DNA from: Candidatus Eremiobacterota bacterium
Lineage (GTDB): Bacteria > Vulcanimicrobiota > Vulcanimicrobiia > Vulcanimicrobiales > Vulcanimicrobiaceae
NCBI GenBank assembly: GCA_019240525.1
Contig: JAFAYE010000001.1
Span: 1,027,300-1,091,299 of the forward strand
Reading direction: 5' to 3'
Length of the DNA: 64,000 nucleotides
Shown here: in pieces, positions 1 to 8,410 of the stretch
How the letters are laid out: every line of letters starts with the position of its first letter
Numbering within the stretch: the stretch's first letter is position 1
The notes under the pieces: model-generated
Database searches by the model: none
What the model saw: only the letters and a program-made list of their open reading frames with translations
What the model was told of the DNA's origin: nothing
Program-made: the position numbers and the translations under genes

Positions 1-1206
1 CTTGCCGAACTCGCCGTTGAGCACCGGGGCGGCCGGGCGTCCGAGCCAGCGCTCGAGCACCGTCGCGTAAACGCTCCGAAAATCGACGGTGAAACGCACG
101 TTGCCCATGTTCGTGTCGGCAAGGTCGGGTGCCGCGCCGTAGAGACCACCCCGCACGCCGCCGCCGACGATGAAGAGCGGCGATGCCTCGCCGTGGTCGG
201 TGCCGCGGCTGCCGTTCTCTTCGATACGACGACCAAACTCGCTGAAAGTCACCGTCAAGACGCGGCGATCGTTCCCATGCGCGGCGAGATCTTCGTAAAA
301 CGCGCCGACGGCGTTCGAGAACTCCGTGAGCAACAAGTTTTGCGTCGTTTTTTGACTGACATGCGTGTCGAACGACCCGTGCTCGACGTAGATCGCTTTC
401 GTGCCGAGATTGCTGCCGATGATTTGCGCGGCCAGCGCGAGACTTCGTCCCAGCGCGCTCGCGGGATAGGATGCTTTCGTCGTATAGCCCGCGACGAGCT
501 TGGGCAGTTCCTCTGAGCTGCGCTGAGCATCGCCCTCGATTTCCATCACGTGCGCGAGGTACGGCGATTGGAAGGGCAGGCTTCGGTCGCGGGCCTGCGC
601 CGAGAACGCGTCGCGCGCCACCGCGTTGCGATCGGCCATCATCGCGTACTCGTTCAAGCCCGGAATTGCCGGGATGTCCGTGCGTTCGGAGACGAGCGCT
701 TCGGGCAAGACTTTGGAGACGGCGATGCCCTTAAAGAGATTCTCGCGTGGAAGTTCCGCCGCATCGAAGTAACGACCCAGCCAGCCCGTATGCTCGTAAC
801 GGTCGGGTGCCGCAGTCTGCCAAATTTCGGTCGAACGAAAATGCGAGTGATCGGGATTCGGGTAACCGACGCCCTGAACGATGGCCACCATGCCTCGGTC
901 GTAGAGCGACTTGAACGACTGCATACCAGGGTTCAATCCCACGGTCGAATTGATCGCGAGAACCTCGCTCCGATCGATGGCAAGGGCGGGGCGCAGCTGA
1001 TAGTAACGTGGATCGCCGTGCGGAACGACGCAATTCAATCCGTCGTTCCCACCATAGAGATTAATCAAGACCAAGCAGCGGTTCTGACTGCCCGGCAAAC
1101 CCGGCAGCGGCGTTTGCGCGAGCGCTCGCGCAAAGACGTGTTCGGTATTCGCAACCACGGCGAGCCCCGAGGCGGTCGCCAGCAAAAAATTTCGTCGCTT
1201 CATCAT
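1..1206 (-). CDS. DUF1501 family secreted protein (3' end outside window)
   Basis: Reading from ATG at 1206 (a second ATG is at 1203), 402 codons stay open to the window edge, so the C-terminus is missing. The N-terminus MMKRRNFLLATASG has a twin-arginine motif (RRNFLL) followed by a hydrophobic stretch, so Tat export is likely. The motifs LINLYGGNDGLN near residue 40, HGSFDTH, and SEFGRRIEENGSRGTDHG are typical of DUF1501, a sulfatase/alkaline-phosphatase-fold family. It starts 10 bases after the stop of the DUF1800 gene. DUF1800-DUF1501 pairs are common in environmental bacteria. The biochemical function of the pair is unknown to me. Confidence 0.9.
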   Translation of the reverse strand, partial: MMKRRNFLLATASGLAVVANTEHVFARALAQTPLPGLPGSQNRCLVLINLYGGNDGLNCVVPHGDPRYYQLRPALAIDRSEVLAINSTVGLNPGMQSFKSLYDRGMVAIVQGVGYPNPDHSHFRSTEIWQTAAPDRYEHTGWLGRYFDAAELPRENLFKGIAVSKVLPEALVSERTDIPAIPGLNEYAMMADRNAVARDAFSAQARDRSLPFQSPYLAHVMEIEGDAQRSSEELPKLVAGYTTKASYPASALGRSLALAAQIIGSNLGTKAIYVEHGSFDTHVSQKTTQNLLLTEFSNAVGAFYEDLAAHGNDRRVLTVTFSEFGRRIEENGSRGTDHGEASPLFIVGGGVRGGLYGAAPDLADTNMGNVRFTVDFRSVYATVLERWLGRPAAPVLNGEFGK

Positions 1207-1216
1207 TGACATGCCA

Positions 1217-2623
1217 TCAATTCAACTGGTAGGCCGGCGTGGCCATCGCAAGATAGACCGCTCCGCTGACACGCTGCTCGTAGTTCTCCGCCGATAGCGA
1301 CGCGAGCGCCGCACTTCCCGAACCAGCCAGGTAGCCTTCCAGCTCCAGCAACGACGCCGGAGCGACATCGCGCTGCAGGATCTGCTGCGCGAGCGTTTGC
1401 GCCGCGCCCTTCGACGCGATCGGTACGGTTCGCAACCACGACGATGCCGCCAGGGTCTGCGAACCGAGCAAGCGCGTAAGAAAATTTTGCCGCGCGATCA
1501 TCGTGCCGCTCGTCAGCCAATTCTGGCCACCCGGCCAACCCGCGACACTGGGCGGATAGAAGAGCCGTTGGCCCATCTGTTGGAGCGCCACAACTGCGGG
1601 CTCGTCGATTTTGGTCAGCCCGAGTGCCTTATAGGTACCGATGACGAATTCGATCGGACTCTTGACCAACGCTCGATAGGAGCGCGGCGAATAAAACACG
1701 TTTGCGCAAAGAAGCAGTCGCAGAACGGGCGTCAACTCGTAGTTATGGCGGCGTATTTCGCCGGCAACCGCGTCGACGAGTTCCGGCTCGGGATCGTTAT
1801 AGAGCAACCAGTTCAGCAGGCTAGTGGCGAAGAATCGCGCGCACTGCGGCTGATCGAAGATAATGTCGACGATGTCGTTGCCGTCGAAGTATCCGCTATG
1901 CCCGAGAAAGAGTTTTCGACCGCCGTCGTGCAGACGGGGATCGAAATGAACCGCGCCCGTCTTTCGAGCGACGCGCCAGCCAGTCCAGGCGCGGGCCGAC
2001 TCTCGCACATCCTGCTCGCTATAGTTGTCGACGCCGAGTGTGAAGAGCTCCATAAGCTCGCGTGCGTAGTTTTCGTTGGGATGCGATGCCACATTGTTCG
2101 CGCCGTCGAGATAGATTAGCATCGCCGCATCGGTGGAGACGGCGCGCGTCAGCTCCCGCAGATTTCCAGTCGCATTGCGCCGGAAAAGGGCGTTCTGATT
2201 ATAGGTGATGCGCGGAAAGCGCGGCGTCGCACGCGAGGTAAAGTGCCCGTGAAAGAAGAGCGTCATCTTCTCTTGGAGCGGCGCGGGCGATGCGAGCATG
2301 CGGTTGAGCCACCAGAGCTGCAGCGCGAGCACGGCATCGCGCGCCTCGCGCTTGCCCAACGGTCCGTCGGTATCGGCTTCGGGCGGCGGTCCAACCGATG
2401 TTGCCCGCGGAACGGCAAGCAATGCAGCGACGGCGTCGCCGGCCCGCATTACCGCGTAGCGGCGAATTTCCTCGGGCGTGCCTCCGAAACCAGCGCGGCG
2501 CAACAAATGCGCGGCCGCACGTTCGCCGAGCGTATCGCGGTAGGGTTGAAGTGCCGTCGAAAGATCGAGACGGCCCTGCGGACGCAGCATACCGCCGACG
2601 TCGACTTGAGCCTGCGCGGCCAT
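1217..2623 (-). CDS. DUF1800 domain-containing protein
   Basis: This 468-residue protein matches DUF1800. It has the early HLLRRAGFGGTPEEI motif (about residues 40-54), the central HGHFTS segment, NENYARELMELFTLGVD (about 185-201), and YSPRSYRALVKSPIEFVIG, followed by FYPPSVAGWPGG. All are hallmarks of the family as I know it. It lies directly upstream of the DUF1501 gene on the same strand, so the two probably form an operon. The N-terminus shows no convincing signal peptide from this start, so export is unclear. The mccB-like gene runs divergently 91 bases away. Confidence 0.9.
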   Translation of the reverse strand: MAAQAQVDVGGMLRPQGRLDLSTALQPYRDTLGERAAAHLLRRAGFGGTPEEIRRYAVMRAGDAVAALLAVPRATSVGPPPEADTDGPLGKREARDAVLALQLWWLNRMLASPAPLQEKMTLFFHGHFTSRATPRFPRITYNQNALFRRNATGNLRELTRAVSTDAAMLIYLDGANNVASHPNENYARELMELFTLGVDNYSEQDVRESARAWTGWRVARKTGAVHFDPRLHDGGRKLFLGHSGYFDGNDIVDIIFDQPQCARFFATSLLNWLLYNDPEPELVDAVAGEIRRHNYELTPVLRLLLCANVFYSPRSYRALVKSPIEFVIGTYKALGLTKIDEPAVVALQQMGQRLFYPPSVAGWPGGQNWLTSGTMIARQNFLTRLLGSQTLAASSWLRTVPIASKGAAQTLAQQILQRDVAPASLLELEGYLAGSGSAALASLSAENYEQRVSGAVYLAMATPAYQLN

Positions 2624-2714
2624 GCCATTAGCTACGATTCGGGTCTCGAGGTGCCCTTGAGCATTTGCGATGGTCTAACCGGGCTCTAAGCGCGGAGCGC
2701 CGAATGGCGCCGCG

Positions 2715-4298
2715 ATGGCGGTTTTGGAATCGCGCCTCGACCCGCGCTCAGAAAGCTTTGCCCAGAACGCGCAGCGCATGGAGCGGCTCGTCGCGGAACT
2801 GCGCGAGCGCCTTATCGCCGTTCGCTCGGGCGGCGGTGCCGAGGCTGTTGAAAAACATCGTCGCCGGCAGAAGTTGACGGCGCGCGAACGCATCGAACGG
2901 CTGGTCGATCCGGCCTCGGATTTTCTCGAGCTCTCGGCGCTTGCCGCCTTCGATATGTACCGCAACGATTCGCCGGCGGCGGGCATCGTAACGGGGATCG
3001 GCATCGTCGAGGGCCAGCATTGCGTGATCGTGGCCAACGATGCGACCGTCAAAGGCGGCACTTACTATCCCATGACGGTGAAGAAGCATCTGCGCGCGCA
3101 GGAGATTGCCGAGCAGAACCATTTACCGTGCATCTATCTGGTCGATTCGGGCGGCGCATTTTTGCCGCTCCAGGACGAAGTCTTTCCCGATCGCGATCAT
3201 TTCGGCCGCATCTTTTACAATCAGGCGCGCATGTCGAGCAAACGCATCGCTCAAATTGCGGCGGTCATGGGATCGTGCACCGCCGGCGGAGCGTACGTTC
3301 CGGCGATGAGCGACGAGACCGTGATCGTCAAAGATGCGGGGACGATCTTCTTAGGCGGTCCACCGCTGGTCAAAGCTGCAACCGGCGAAATTGTAACCGC
3401 CGAGGAACTCGGTGGAGCGGACGTCCACACGCGCATCTCGGGCGTCGCCGATCACTTTGCGAGCGACGATCTGCAAGCACTCGCGATCGTCCGTGAAATC
3501 GTACGCAATCTACATCTCGAGCTGCCAGGCCAATGGGACCGCCTCGAAGGTCAAGCGCCCAGATACAAGCCGCGGGATATTTACGGCATCATTCCCGCCG
3601 ATAGCCGGACGGGCTACGACGTGCGCGAAGTCGTCGCTCGGCTCGTTGACGCATCGGAGTTTCACGAGTTCAAGTCACGCTACGGTACCACACTCGTCTG
3701 CGGTTTTGCGCACATCGAGGGACATCCAATCGGCATCTTGGCTAATAACGGCATTCTCTTTAGCGAGAGTGCGCTCAAAGGCGCGCATTTCATCGAGCTC
3801 TGCGCGCAGCGGGGAACGCCGCTTCTCTTCCTGCAGAACATTACCGGTTTCATGGTCGGTAAAGAGTATGAAAATCGCGGGATTGCCAAAGACGGAGCGA
3901 AGCTCGTCATGGCGGTCGCCTGTGCCGAAGTTCCGAAGTTCACGGTCGTCATCGGCGGCAGCTTCGGCGCAGGAAACTACGGAATGGCCGGGCGCGCCTA
4001 CTCGCCACGCCAGCTCTGGATGTGGCCAAACGCTCGAATTAGCGTGATGGGCGGACCGCAAGCGGCGAGCGTCTTGTCAACGGTCAAGGGCGAGATGACT
4101 CCGGAGCAAAAGGCGGCCTTCGAGGCGCCGATCTTGGAAAAATACGAACGCGAAGGTAATCCTTACTATTCGACGGCTCGCCTTTGGGACGACGGCATCA
4201 TCGATCCGCTCGACACGCGCCGCGTCATCGCGCTCGGGCTCGATGCAGCGGCCCACGCGCCGCAGCCGCGCACCCAATTCGGCGTCTTTCGGATGTAA
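2715..4298 (+). CDS. liuB: Methylcrotonoyl-CoA carboxylase, carboxyltransferase (beta) subunit
   Basis: The protein has 527 residues, close to the usual 535. The N-terminus [19 protein letters not shown] is typical of MCC beta subunits. The motif [20 protein letters not shown] followed by [12 protein letters not shown] (about residues 140-175) separates this family from propionyl-CoA carboxylase. The C-terminal lobe has [16 protein letters not shown]. It transfers carboxyl groups from biotin on the alpha subunit to 3-methylcrotonyl-CoA in leucine breakdown. Its partners LiuC, LiuD and LiuE lie 3.3 kb downstream on the same strand, separated by a block of minus-strand genes. An upstream ATG at 2704 is out of frame, so 2715 is kept. 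A geranyl-CoA carboxylase is a less likely alternative. Confidence 0.93.
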   Translation: MAVLESRLDPRSESFAQNAQRMERLVAELRERLIAVRSGGGAEAVEKHRRRQKLTARERIERLVDPASDFLELSALAAFDMYRNDSPAAGIVTGIGIVEGQHCVIVANDATVKGGTYYPMTVKKHLRAQEIAEQNHLPCIYLVDSGGAFLPLQDEVFPDRDHFGRIFYNQARMSSKRIAQIAAVMGSCTAGGAYVPAMSDETVIVKDAGTIFLGGPPLVKAATGEIVTAEELGGADVHTRISGVADHFASDDLQALAIVREIVRNLHLELPGQWDRLEGQAPRYKPRDIYGIIPADSRTGYDVREVVARLVDASEFHEFKSRYGTTLVCGFAHIEGHPIGILANNGILFSESALKGAHFIELCAQRGTPLLFLQNITGFMVGKEYENRGIAKDGAKLVMAVACAEVPKFTVVIGGSFGAGNYGMAGRAYSPRQLWMWPNARISVMGGPQAASVLSTVKGEMTPEQKAAFEAPILEKYEREGNPYYSTARLWDDGIIDPLDTRRVIALGLDAAAHAPQPRTQFGVFRM

Positions 4299-4307
4299 CC
4301 GGAAGCG

Positions 4308-4994
4308 TTAGTCGACCTTGAAGTATTTCGGCGACTCGGTCCACTTGCCGTTGCTGTAGCGAAGCGTCGCCGTCGCATGTGCGTTGGTCGGACAGCAGAG
4401 CGGCGCGTTTGCGGCATAGTATGGACCGGTCAAGATCAGCGAGGCGCCGTCAGCCCCGATCTTTGCCTCCAGATCGCAGGGGTTGGTCACCGTGGCGATG
4501 GGGCCGACCGTATTGCCCGGTTTCGCGCCAAAGATCGTGATCGTTGCGCCGCCGCAGTCGGCGCCGATTTCGTGCGAAGCAACGATCAGCTGCCGGATGC
4601 CCGCGCGCAAGAGCGGCGCGCTTCCAACGATGCGTGCCTCTTGCATCGGAAACCAGATCGTTGCGTCACGCGCTTGGGTGACGCGTGAGAGTGGGCCGCC
4701 GTTGCCGGGCGATTCGTAGCGCAAGCGGTAGGCCCCGCGCTTGGGCGCATATATCGAAAGGTACCATTGATAGAAGCGGCGCCCGGCGGCCGAGCCGACG
4801 AGCTTCTTACTGAGCAGCACCGGCCAGCGATCGGCGATTCCTTCACTGTTGAACCCTACGAGCTGCCGCTCGACGATTGCGCCTGGAGGGGCGGGAACGA
4901 AGGCGCGCGCAGGCGCCATCTGCGCCGACGCGGCGAGCGCCGCGCAAAACGTAGCGATGAACGTGAGGCCGAACGCGAGCGTCGTTTTCGTCAT
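4308..4994 (-). CDS. Secreted protein of unknown function
   Basis: This 228-residue protein begins with MTKTTLAFGLTFIATFCAALAASAQ, a clear Sec signal peptide with a probable cleavage after ASA. The mature part has four cysteines, including CC in the C-terminal segment GPYYAANAPLCCPTNAHA, and ends with WTESPKYFKVD. That C-terminal pattern faintly recalls LppP/LprE-type secreted proteins, but I would not assign the family. It starts one base after the stop of the upstream esterase gene, so the two are almost certainly co-transcribed. Confidence 0.75.
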   Translation of the reverse strand: MTKTTLAFGLTFIATFCAALAASAQMAPARAFVPAPPGAIVERQLVGFNSEGIADRWPVLLSKKLVGSAAGRRFYQWYLSIYAPKRGAYRLRYESPGNGGPLSRVTQARDATIWFPMQEARIVGSAPLLRAGIRQLIVASHEIGADCGGATITIFGAKPGNTVGPIATVTNPCDLEAKIGADGASLILTGPYYAANAPLCCPTNAHATATLRYSNGKWTESPKYFKVD

Positions 4995-4995
4995 G

Positions 4996-5982
4996 TTATG
5001 CGGGTGGTGGCGCGCGGACGATTTCGTGCAGCATGTCGTCCCATGCCTGCGTCAGGATCGGCAGCAAGCTGGCAAGCACGTGCGTGCCCCCGCGTTGGGA
5101 ATAAAAAGACACCTCGAAACCCTCACGCGTCAAGAAGGCGGCGGTCGCCGTTGGATATCGCGTCGGGATGGTTTCGTCGTTGCTACCGGTCAGCACGTAG
5201 AACGGCGTGCGTCGCATCTGTACGATTAAGTCCGAAGCGTCGGATCCGCGCAGCGATCCGGCAATGCACATAACCGCCGACCATGCTTGCGGATGCACGG
5301 GAGCGACGTGGAAGACCGCGTATCCGCCCATCGAATATCCCGCCAAGAAGCGCTTGTGCGGATCGATCCGAAACGCGTCCGTTGCCGCCTGGAGCGCATC
5401 GTAGACGTCTGAGACTGTCCCGCGAAAACTAGAATAGCCGCGCCCGTAGGGCGCCGCCACGATCGTATTGCTGCTCTCGGCAAGGTCGGCGACGTAGGAC
5501 GGCGCGAGCAGATCGCTCTCGGTTTGTGGATCTCCGTGTAAGAAGACGATCAGCGAGGCCGGGTGCCGCGGATCGTAGTGCACGGGGACGTACACTGCAA
5601 CGGGCTGCATCGTCCCGTCGCGTGACGATCGAATCAAGACATCGCCCAAGCCGCGTACCGATGCCATCGGCTGGTAAGAGCGCGCCACGAGCTGCGTGGC
5701 CACCATCAAGTCGAGGGCGGCGAGGTTTTCGGCGGTTTCAGAGCGCTGCGCCGCCGCGCCCCCGCCCGGCGTCACAGCCGGGTCGTCGAGGCGCTGCCCA
5801 TCTTCGATCAAGCGCTCGTAGTAATCGAACGCGGAATCGCGGCCGGTCACCGGCGCGATTCGCGCGATGTTCGCAAGATACGCGGCCGCGGTGGTACGCA
5901 GTGAGGCGCGCAAGTCACCCGCGGAATTCCCCAACAAGAGGGGAATCAGAGCAGCGGAGACGACCAGCGCGCCCCTGGTCAT
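4996..5982 (-). CDS. Secreted alpha/beta hydrolase, probable esterase or peptidase
   Basis: The 328-residue product has a signal peptide (MTRGALVVSAALIPLLLGNSAG). An alpha/beta hydrolase domain occupies the second half. IVFLHGDPQ gives the oxyanion strand, GYSMGGY holds the nucleophile Ser217, TGSNDETIPT probably supplies the Asp, and GGTHVL probably supplies the His. Architecture and length resemble secreted feruloyl-esterase-like or polyhydroxybutyrate-depolymerase-like hydrolases. The first 130 residues are not recognised. It heads a two-gene unit with the secreted protein that follows one base later. Confidence 0.85.
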   Translation of the reverse strand: MTRGALVVSAALIPLLLGNSAGDLRASLRTTAAAYLANIARIAPVTGRDSAFDYYERLIEDGQRLDDPAVTPGGGAAAQRSETAENLAALDLMVATQLVARSYQPMASVRGLGDVLIRSSRDGTMQPVAVYVPVHYDPRHPASLIVFLHGDPQTESDLLAPSYVADLAESSNTIVAAPYGRGYSSFRGTVSDVYDALQAATDAFRIDPHKRFLAGYSMGGYAVFHVAPVHPQAWSAVMCIAGSLRGSDASDLIVQMRRTPFYVLTGSNDETIPTRYPTATAAFLTREGFEVSFYSQRGGTHVLASLLPILTQAWDDMLHEIVRAPPPA

Positions 5983-6036
5983 GACATTGAGTTCAACGCA
6001 CGGCGGTGGACGCCCGTGACCGCGTTTTGCCGTTTG

Positions 6037-6774
6037 TTAGATTCCGGCGTACCATTCGTAGCCTTGATCTTCCCAATAACCGCCGCGGCCGGCATAGATC
6101 GTGCCAACGGTGGAGACGAGCTCAATCCGCGCGATCCATTTTGCGCTCTTGTAGCCAAGCTGCGTTGGCACGCGCAAGCGCACGGGCGCGCCGTGATCGG
6201 CATCGAGCGGTGCATCGTTGAGGCGCATCGCCAACAACGCTTGCGGATGGCGCGCCTGATGCAGGTCAAGACTTTCGTAGTACAGGTTACCGGCGCCGTC
6301 GTTATCCATGCAGCGAAAGACGACGTAACGCGCATCGGCGCGCGGCCGAACCGCGTCGAGCACCGTTGCAAGCGGCACGCCGCTCCATTTCCCGATGGCG
6401 CTCCAGCCCTCGACGCAATCGTGACGGGTGATTTGCGTGCGCTGTGCCATGCGATCGAGCGCGGCGAGGCTGAACGACTGCGGTCGTTCCACCGCACCGT
6501 CAACGACAAGACGATACGCGGCAAAATTCTCGGCCAGCAAGTGTGCGTAGCGCGCATCCGACGGCGTTGCGAAACCGTTCACGCGGAAATGCCGGTCGAC
6601 GTCGCTGGCGCGATACTCGCGCGCCAGACCGTGGGTGCCGATCAGCGCGTGATTGAGACTCTCCGCCGAAGCGAGCACGCGTTGAACGTTGTGATTTTGG
6701 CTGAGAGCGGCGCTGATCGGTCCGCATCCGGCCAGCGTTGTCAGACTCGATGCGATGAAGAGACGTCGCTTCAT
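6037..6774 (-). CDS. Molybdopterin-dependent oxidoreductase (sulfite-oxidase fold)
   Basis: With the start at 6774, an ATGA overlap with the cytochrome gene, the protein has 245 residues. An in-frame codon 15 bases upstream lies inside the cytochrome gene and is less likely. The N-terminus MKRRLFIASSLTTLAGCGP combines a twin-arginine-like motif with a lipobox, so it is probably exported and lipid-anchored. The core holds RHDCVEGWSAIGKWSGVPL, with Cys120 the expected molybdenum ligand, and later HGAPVRLRVPTQLGYKSAKW. Both are typical of the sulfite oxidase/MsrP catalytic domain. Substrate is unknown. The overlap with a cytochrome b subunit suggests electrons pass to the quinone pool. Confidence 0.9.
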   Translation of the reverse strand: MKRRLFIASSLTTLAGCGPISAALSQNHNVQRVLASAESLNHALIGTHGLAREYRASDVDRHFRVNGFATPSDARYAHLLAENFAAYRLVVDGAVERPQSFSLAALDRMAQRTQITRHDCVEGWSAIGKWSGVPLATVLDAVRPRADARYVVFRCMDNDGAGNLYYESLDLHQARHPQALLAMRLNDAPLDADHGAPVRLRVPTQLGYKSAKWIARIELVSTVGTIYAGRGGYWEDQGYEWYAGI

Positions 6775-7562
6775 TCGGGCTGATACCACCCGGTGATCAT
6801 CGAGCGCATCTGATTGATCACCCCTTGCGTCAATACTTGAAACGTGTGAACCGCAAAGAACCCTAACAGAAGGAGCATGCCGATGAAATGCCAGAGACGC
6901 GCGAACTGCCGTCCGCCCAGGACCACGGTCAGCGGGTTGGCGATTGCGTCGATACCCGGGGAGAGCGCCAGGCCGGTCAGCACCACGAAAGGCGCGAGGA
7001 TGAAGAGCACGACCGTATACGCGGCTCTCTGCAGTGGATTATAGATGCCGTGCTCGGGCGGTGTCTTGCGCAGCTTCAAGTAGTAGGCTTGCATTGGCCA
7101 GAGCTTGGGCAGATCGTCGGGGCGCAGGATCATTTCGCGCAAATTGCCTTTGATCGCGCTCGAAACGAGCCATGCAAGCCAGCAAATCGTCGCAATCCAG
7201 GCAAAGAACAAATGCCAGCGGCGACCGCCGGCAAGGTCTTGATATCCAGGAATCGTGATTGAGGCGCCAAACGCGTGCGCCCCGCGCGACCCCATGCCGT
7301 CGCCCGTCCATCCCAGCCATCCGGTCGTGACGAACGCGCGACCGAGGATGGTCGTGGTCCCGATGCCGTCGGCGGGCGAACCGACGGCGAGCACGCGGCG
7401 TGCCGGATCGCTCTTATCGGAGGCGTCCAGGTTCGGCGAGGCATTGAAGATTTGCAAGCCGCTGCCGACGAGCACCACAAACGCCACGAACCATACCCAA
7501 TGGCTGGCGCGCGTCAGCAAAGCGTAGCGATAGACGGCCGGTCGCGCCGCAGCGTGCTTCAT
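6771..7562 (-). CDS. Cytochrome b561-type membrane subunit of the molybdoenzyme
   Basis: This 263-residue membrane protein has at least four hydrophobic segments. The candidate haem ligands are the His in TRASHWVWF, in RRWHLFFAW, in ARLWHFIGM and in FAVHTFQV. The pattern fits di-haem cytochrome b subunits that pair with molybdoenzymes, such as thiosulfate reductase or formate dehydrogenase gamma-like proteins. Its stop codon overlaps the start of the molybdopterin oxidoreductase (ATGA), so the two are translationally coupled. It diverges from liuC across a 59-base gap. Confidence 0.88.
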   Translation of the reverse strand: MKHAAARPAVYRYALLTRASHWVWFVAFVVLVGSGLQIFNASPNLDASDKSDPARRVLAVGSPADGIGTTTILGRAFVTTGWLGWTGDGMGSRGAHAFGASITIPGYQDLAGGRRWHLFFAWIATICWLAWLVSSAIKGNLREMILRPDDLPKLWPMQAYYLKLRKTPPEHGIYNPLQRAAYTVVLFILAPFVVLTGLALSPGIDAIANPLTVVLGGRQFARLWHFIGMLLLLGFFAVHTFQVLTQGVINQMRSMITGWYQPE

Positions 7563-7621
7563 CCTCGCAAGTATAACGCGCGCGAGGCCCGTTCGGATGA
7601 GGGCGCGAACACCCGACCGGC

Positions 7622-8410
7622 ATGGCCGAGACCGTTGGGCTCGCCGTCCGCGACGGCATCGCCCGCGTCACGCTTGCGCGTCCAGATGTGCGCAACGCGT
7701 TCAACGCGGAAGTGATCGAGCAGCTTTACCATATTTTCAAGCGCATCACCGCGGCTGACGACGTGCGCGCGGTCGTGCTGGCCGGCGAGGGTAAGGTCTT
7801 TTGCGGCGGTGCCGACATCAACTGGATGCGCTCCTCGCTCGACTTGAGTTTCGAAGCCAACGTCGTCGACGCCGAGCATATGAGCGACATGTTTCGTGCG
7901 ATCGATAACTGCCCCAAGCCGGTGATCGGTCGAATTCATGGCGCGGCGCTCGGCGGGGGTGCCGGGCTGGCAGCCGTTTGCGATATCGCGATTGCCTCCG
8001 ACGACTCCGTCTTCGGTTTCACCGAAGTTAAGCTCGGAATAATTCCTGCGGTCATTTCACCGTTCGTCGTCGCTAAAATAGGTCCGTCGCACGCGCGCGC
8101 GCTCTTCCTCACGGGCGAGCGCTTCGACGCGCTCCAAGCCCAGGCAATCGGTCTCGTGCACCAAGTCGTGCCGAACGGCGACCTCGATGCGGCCGTCGAC
8201 GGCCGTCTCAGCGAACTTCACAACGCAGCACCGGGGGCCATTGCCGCGGCAAAGCTACTGCTTCGCCGCGTGCTCGACAACTCGTACGCCGACTCGCGAG
8301 CCATAACGACGCAAGCGATCGCGAAACAGCGCGTGAGCCCCGAAGGTCAGGAGGGCCTGCGGGCTTTCCTCGAGCGTCGCGCGGCGTCTTTTGCTAAATC
8401 GCTCCCGTGA
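7622..8410 (+). CDS. liuC: Methylglutaconyl-CoA hydratase (enoyl-CoA hydratase family)
   Basis: The 262-residue protein has the crotonase fold. KVFCGGADINWM supplies the first oxyanion-hole region, GAALGGGAGLAAVCDIAIAS the second, and FGFTEVKLGIIPAVISPFVV is the segment usually seen in methylglutaconyl-CoA hydratases. The reaction hydrates 3-methylglutaconyl-CoA to HMG-CoA in leucine breakdown. Its stop overlaps the GTG start of the carboxylase alpha subunit (GTGA), so liuC, liuD and liuE are coupled. No clear ribosome-binding site precedes the ATG. Confidence 0.92.
   Translation: MAETVGLAVRDGIARVTLARPDVRNAFNAEVIEQLYHIFKRITAADDVRAVVLAGEGKVFCGGADINWMRSSLDLSFEANVVDAEHMSDMFRAIDNCPKPVIGRIHGAALGGGAGLAAVCDIAIASDDSVFGFTEVKLGIIPAVISPFVVAKIGPSHARALFLTGERFDALQAQAIGLVHQVVPNGDLDAAVDGRLSELHNAAPGAIAAAKLLLRRVLDNSYADSRAITTQAIAKQRVSPEGQEGLRAFLERRAASFAKSLP

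Noticed and set aside
550-1209. 219-codon plus-strand frame opposite the DUF1501 gene
   Set aside because: It lies antisense to a well-matched DUF1501 protein and its translation resembles no family; GC-rich DNA opens such shadow frames.
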